Origin: an uncultured Roseburia sp. | GTDB lineage: Bacteria; Bacillota; Clostridia; Lachnospirales; Lachnospiraceae | Assembly: GCA_900542495.1 (NCBI GenBank) | Contig: UQNW01000010.1 | Span: 47,188 to 111,187, forward strand | Direction of reading: 5' to 3' | Length of the DNA: 64,000 bases | In this document: piece by piece, positions 60,636-64,000 of the stretch | Layout: each line of letters opens with the position of its first letter | How positions within the stretch are numbered: the first letter of the stretch is position 1 | Made by a program: the position numbers and the translations under genes | Notes under the pieces: model-generated | Seen by the model: the letters and a program-made list of their open reading frames with translations, nothing else | What the model was told of the DNA's origin: nothing | Databases searched by the model: none

Positions 60636-60980
60636 CTACGCTCCTTCAATCTCCTTAATGCTGAATCCGTTTCCTTCAAGAAGATACGTCGCACTGCTGC
60701 CACAATACGGACATATTTTGGCATATTGGACTGTGGAATATGTCTTTCCACAGTCCTCACATACTGTCACGCCCGGTATGATCTCTGTTCTCAATTCTGA
60801 GTCTTTCAAAAGCCCGGATTTCTTTCTTGCATACCCCCAGCAATCTGTCAGGTATTCCGGCACAACACCGCTCACTTCCCCGATTTCACAGGTCACAGAT
60901 TTAATCTCTGTAAGTTGATTCTCTTCGGCAACTTCCTCTACCATTCGCATCACATGTACTACAATACCTAATTCGTGCAT
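60636..60980 (-). CDS. hypA: Hydrogenase/urease nickel chaperone HypA
   Basis: A 114-residue protein that delivers nickel. The nickel-binding MHELG start (His2) and zinc site (CEDCGKTYS, CPYCGS) are intact. GGGAGAAAG precedes the ATG. It lies downstream of hypB with a broken small gene between. No hydrogenase or urease structural gene is in the window, so the client enzyme is elsewhere. Confidence 0.92.
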   Translation of the reverse strand: MHELGIVVHVMRMVEEVAEENQLTEIKSVTCEIGEVSGVVPEYLTDCWGYARKKSGLLKDSELRTEIIPGVTVCEDCGKTYSTVQYAKICPYCGSSATYLLEGNGFSIKEIEGA

Positions 60981-61048
60981 TACTTTCTCCCATTACTATT
61001 TTTTTCTGACCAAAAGCCCTTGTCCTGTAGGAAATAATCTACTGAACC

Positions 61049-61250
61049 TCACTCGGCTTTTTCATCACTTCCTGCTGTCTCCGATTTTACCTGTTCTTCT
61101 GTAAAAATAAGCTTCGCATCAATTGCAAATTTCGGCTCTGTATACACATCACCACCGACTGCGATACACCAGCTTTCCGGATCATCTGCACATCCCTGCT
61201 CCGCCTTCCGGTACCATCGGTGTCACTTTTTCAAGCGGCAGGCGGCTCAT
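61049..61250 (-). pseudogene. Small gene between hypB and hypA, frameshifted
   Basis: The start at 61250 overlaps the hypB stop as ATGA, so it was translated with hypB. The frame reads MSRLPLEKVTPMVPEGGAGM, C, R and stop. The other frame continues ADDPESWCIAVGGDVYTEPK, FAIDAKLIFTEEQVKSETAG and stops at 61049. Joined, this would be a protein of about 68 residues. I do not recognise the family; the one-frame change may be an indel. Confidence 0.5.
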
Positions 61251-61939
61251 GCGTTAAATGCCTCTTCGCTAGGCCTGATATGTCTTACCTCACGGCGGAT
61301 CCAGTTTGCCCAGTCTTCAAATCCTTCCCCTGTTTTTGCAGAGACAAAGAAAATCTCTGCCTTTGGATTTAATTTCAGAATCCGTTCTTTTACTGCATCT
61401 TTGTCAAAGTCATCAAAAACACTGAGTGTGTCACATTTATTGATCAATACGACATCGCAGATTGAAAACATGAGCGGGTATTTTAATGGTTTGTCATCTC
61501 CTTCCGGAACGGAAAGGATCATTGCATTCTTTGTGCTTCCGGTATCAAACTCTGCCGGGCAGACAAGATTCCCGACATTCTCTAATACAACAAAATCAAG
61601 ATCTTTCGTTCCGAACTCGCGGATTCCCTGTCTTGTCATATCTGCATCCAGATGACACATGTCTCCGGTATGGATCTGAATGGCACGCACTCCTGTCTCT
61701 GTGATTGCCTGTGCATCCACGTCTGAATCAATATCCGCTTCCATGACACCGATCTTAAGCTCATCCTTCAACATGGCGATCGTACGCTTTAAAGTTGTTG
61801 TCTTGCCTGCTCCAGGTGAAGACATCAGATTTAATAAAAAAGTTCCCTCTTCCTTTAATTCCTCGCGAAGTCTGTTTGCATCTGCATCATTATCCTCAAA
61901 AATACTGCGTTTTACTTCGATTACTTTAAATTCTTTCAT
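61247..61939 (-). CDS. hypB: Hydrogenase maturation GTPase HypB
   Basis: A 230-residue GTPase that drives nickel insertion with HypA. The start at 61939 (MKEFKVIEVKRSIFEDNDAD) has GGGGGAAA upstream. Seen: the P-loop MSSPGAGKTTTLKRTI, the metal-binding region GDMCHLDADM, VLENVGNLVCPAEFD with the conserved metal-site Cys, and the base motif INKCD. The N-terminal histidine- or CxxCGC-type nickel site is absent, as in short HypB forms. Confidence 0.92.
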   Translation of the reverse strand: MKEFKVIEVKRSIFEDNDADANRLREELKEEGTFLLNLMSSPGAGKTTTLKRTIAMLKDELKIGVMEADIDSDVDAQAITETGVRAIQIHTGDMCHLDADMTRQGIREFGTKDLDFVVLENVGNLVCPAEFDTGSTKNAMILSVPEGDDKPLKYPLMFSICDVVLINKCDTLSVFDDFDKDAVKERILKLNPKAEIFFVSAKTGEGFEDWANWIRREVRHIRPSEEAFNA

Positions 61940-61998
61940 TGTTTCCCCCATTCCTTCTTCTGAATCAGAATAAGTTTTTCCTTTCGTATACTTATTCT

Positions 61999-62020
61999 CT
62001 GGTATATCCAGAGATACCAG
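61999..62020. promoter_or_regulatory. Inverted repeat upstream of hypB
   Basis: CTGGTAT and ATACCAG form a perfect 7-bp inverted repeat with 8 bases between, about 60 bases upstream of the hypB start; a further GTATATCT half follows. It does not match the NikR consensus spacing (GTATGA-N16-TCATAC). A candidate operator only. Confidence 0.3.
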
Positions 62021-62089
62021 GTATATCTCGGAGCGATTTACGTTACTAAAAAAATCCCGGTATAAAATAATCTGCAAAAATCTGTCAGA

Positions 62090-63499
62090 TTATCTTATAC
62101 TGAGACTTTTTAATTTATTTGTTCCTGGAAAATTTTCAATTAATGCTGATAGAATCTGTGGTTCTTCTGTAAAAACATTCGTCCACACTGAAAAAAAGCC
62201 ATCACTAACAGCTGTCATTATGATTTGCCTCTTCATATCTATTTTAAATTCATCTGGAGCATCCCTATACGTATAATCAATGCATAATTCATTTTTATCG
62301 TTCAAGAATCCCCACAAATCATTTTCATTACATACCGCTGCATATCCATTCGCGAAACTTCTTGCTTTAGTATATTGAGGCTCTATAATAATTTTGCCAC
62401 TAACTTCAACAAATCCCCATTTATCATCTTTCTTAAATGCTACTGTTTTTCCATCCACACAAATATCCATGTCGTCTGCCGAAAAGTCGCTTGTTTTCTC
62501 AAAGTTTTCATCATAAAAAGAATATTTGCCCGATTCTTTTGCAATTATAATGCCGTTCTGATTATGACAACCATATAAGTCAAGTTTAATATCTTCAATT
62601 CCTTCAAGTTCCGATTCCTTACCAGTATTATCAATCATAGTCCATTTTTCACCTGTATAAGCAACTGCCTTATTATTAAAAAAGCTTCCAGCTATCTCAT
62701 ATTCCTTTCCTACAAAGGAACCTTTTGAGTTCATATATTTCCACTTGCCATTAATTTTAACCGGAATTAAATCTGATTTTTCGTTATAATATCCTGCATC
62801 CTCAACATCCATATCGAAGCGTGCTCTTGTGATTTCCTTCGAATCCAGAATTCTCGTATCTACATCATTGGTATATAATCCCTTACCGTCATCATTAATT
62901 AAACCAATAAACTTGTACTGACTTGTAATTGCCTTACCAGATTCATCTATTACCGTCCATGAATTTCCATCAAATACAGAAATATATCCATTAAGTGCAG
63001 TTTTGTAATCTGTATACAACTTATAATCCGTGCTTACCATATAAAGCAACATATTATATTGCTTATCTAGCAATTTACTTGAAGCACCATAATTGCGTGC
63101 CTGTTTAACAGTAGAATAAGCCTTTGAATAATTTAATCCATCTAAATAAAGTTCAATTTGTTTTTCCCAAAATAATGCATTTTTAGGAAACTCAGTTGAT
63201 GCAATCGCCATATCTTCAAGATATAAATTTCTAACAAATGCTGTATGTTCTTCTTCATATAATTTGTCATAAGATTCTTTAATTTTTTGATAAGTTTCCT
63301 CTGAACGTTTATATTCAAGAGATTTCTTATAATATTCTATTGCTTGCTCATACAACCCTGCTTCAATACTTTTTTCCGCCTCATCTGTACATGCACGATA
63401 ATTTGTATATGAGCTTACTGTTCCCGACACAAAAGTAAACCAAGACATGCACAGGGTCGCAACCAGTATAATCGGTATAATTATTTTTGATGCTTTCAT
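62090..63499 (-). CDS. WG-repeat surface protein with TPR-like N-terminal part
   Basis: A 469-residue protein with an N-terminal membrane/signal segment (KIIIPIILVATLCMSWFTF). Residues about 35-140 look like TPR helices (EAGLYEQAIEYYKKSLEYKR, YLDGLNYSKAYSTVKQARN). From residue 175 on there are WG-type repeats (FDGNSWTVIDESGKAIT, INGKWKYMNSKGSFVG, TGEKWTMIDNTGKESE, KDDKWGFVEVSGKIIIEPQY, NENDLWGFLNDKNEL). Such proteins are outer-face beta-propeller-like binding proteins. It stands alone; function unknown. Confidence 0.75.
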   Translation of the reverse strand: MKASKIIIPIILVATLCMSWFTFVSGTVSSYTNYRACTDEAEKSIEAGLYEQAIEYYKKSLEYKRSEETYQKIKESYDKLYEEEHTAFVRNLYLEDMAIASTEFPKNALFWEKQIELYLDGLNYSKAYSTVKQARNYGASSKLLDKQYNMLLYMVSTDYKLYTDYKTALNGYISVFDGNSWTVIDESGKAITSQYKFIGLINDDGKGLYTNDVDTRILDSKEITRARFDMDVEDAGYYNEKSDLIPVKINGKWKYMNSKGSFVGKEYEIAGSFFNNKAVAYTGEKWTMIDNTGKESELEGIEDIKLDLYGCHNQNGIIIAKESGKYSFYDENFEKTSDFSADDMDICVDGKTVAFKKDDKWGFVEVSGKIIIEPQYTKARSFANGYAAVCNENDLWGFLNDKNELCIDYTYRDAPDEFKIDMKRQIIMTAVSDGFFSVWTNVFTEEPQILSALIENFPGTNKLKSLSIR

Positions 63500-63559
63500 T
63501 ATTTGTTACCACCTAACGCTTAATATAGAGTAAATAAACACATTATCATTATTCCTATT

Positions 63560-63739
63560 ATGCAACATACTTTTGATCATCAGCTTTTTTATCTAAATAT
63601 TGAGGAGCCTGGTCTGCTCTCTACGTTTCTGGATTTTTGCAGTTCATTAAATGATAATCTCTTTTTCACTGCGGAAGAAGCAGATGTGGAGCTTAAAAAT
63701 TTACTCCTGTTATATAATCAGCAATTAAAATTACTTTAG
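63560..63739 (+). CDS. Short ORF of unknown function, possibly a gene fragment
   Basis: A 59-residue frame from ATG at 63560 (MQHTFDHQLFYLNIEEPG, DNLFFTAEEADVELKNLLLL) without a clear ribosome site. Composition is protein-like and amphipathic. It is convergent with the MATE gene, abutting its stop. It may be the tail of a lost gene. No family recognised. Confidence 0.3.
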   Translation: MQHTFDHQLFYLNIEEPGLLSTFLDFCSSLNDNLFFTAEEADVELKNLLLLYNQQLKLL

Positions 63740-63740
63740 G

Positions 63741-64000
63741 CTATCGGGATTGCGCCTCTTTATCAGCCGGCCATGATCTCCGAAGTGCCACATAGGATAT
63801 TAAAAAGTTTGCAAACCAACCAGCCGGTACAGCAAGCCAGACAAATGCAATGCCAAAACGCGGTGCACAAATCAAAGCAACCGACAGACGAATCGCCAGG
63901 TTCACCATGTTTGCAATGAGAAATGGACGCATGATTCCGAGACCTCGAAGAACCCCATCGGTTGCCATTTTGATTCCCATAAAGATGAAGAAGTAACCGA
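63741..64000 (-). CDS. MATE-family multidrug efflux transporter, C-terminal part
   Basis: The frame is open to the right edge of the window, so only about 86 C-terminal residues are seen: GYFFIFMGIKMATDGVLRGL, GIMRPFLIANMVNLAIRLSV and AFVWLAVPAGWFANFLISYV. The ATDGVLRGLG stretch and the repeated membrane helices are typical of MATE family transporters, which export cationic compounds in exchange for sodium or protons. Confidence 0.75.
   Translation of the reverse strand, partial: GYFFIFMGIKMATDGVLRGLGIMRPFLIANMVNLAIRLSVALICAPRFGIAFVWLAVPAGWFANFLISYVALRRSWPADKEAQSR

Overview
The window looks like chromosome of a low-GC, anaerobic Firmicute of the family Lachnospiraceae, perhaps Roseburia or a close relative. 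This is inferred from gene content (PadR/HAAS envelope operons, DUF5721, a T-box, SGNH/MBOAT pair, VTC/DUF4956 remnants, c-di-GMP proteins) and from AT-rich spacers with AGGAGG ribosome sites. No rRNA, tRNA, CRISPR array, integrase or intact transposase was seen.

Region 1 to about 11.4 kb is accessory. It holds a partial BlaR1/MecR1-type M56 sensor protease (cut by the left edge), an XRE repressor, a small sigma-70-like factor, a 177-aa secreted-type domain protein, a 723-aa cell-wall hydrolase without signal peptide (peptidoglycan-binding repeats, DUF1906, phage-lysozyme domain), an RCC1-repeat membrane protein, a YARHG lipoprotein, a tandem array of five YcxB-like membrane proteins with at least three decayed copies, and a BlaI/MecI repressor. 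A 75-bp leader with a perfect 12-bp palindrome occurs twice: before the 177-aa gene and before a wrecked peptidoglycan-binding gene. AACTA...TAGTT inverted repeats recur in the control regions. I propose a regulated lysin/tolerance island; this is inference.

Region 11.6 to 31.5 kb is mostly housekeeping: a chemoreceptor, MetY, a Fur-family regulator with an ArsP_2 metal permease, a decaying DUF3592-like cluster, a c-di-GMP HD-GYP protein coupled to DUF3783, lactate dehydrogenase and a ferredoxin-type protein facing a Crp/Fnr regulator, an SGNH/MBOAT acylation pair, FolC with DegV, a transglutaminase lipoprotein and an M18 aminopeptidase.

Region 31.6 to 43 kb mixes intact genes (DUF5721, cold-shock protein, GH3, ManA, phosphoglucomutase, CPBP protease, CapA) with a striking number of genes broken by internal deletions and frameshifts: histidine kinase, DUF4956, VTC, Rpn-type nuclease and GH1 beta-glucosidase.

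Region 43 to 64 kb holds two PadR-controlled envelope operons (PadR-HAAS-DUF4097 and PadR-HAAS/SEDS, the second with the catalytic Asp of SEDS polymerases replaced by Asn), an ECF S component with an aminotransferase, an EAL phosphodiesterase, IlvB/IlvN, an AEC transporter, FolA/ThyA, a T-box-controlled CstA-type transporter, HypB/HypA flanking a broken small gene, a WG-repeat protein, and the C-terminal end of a MATE transporter at the right edge.
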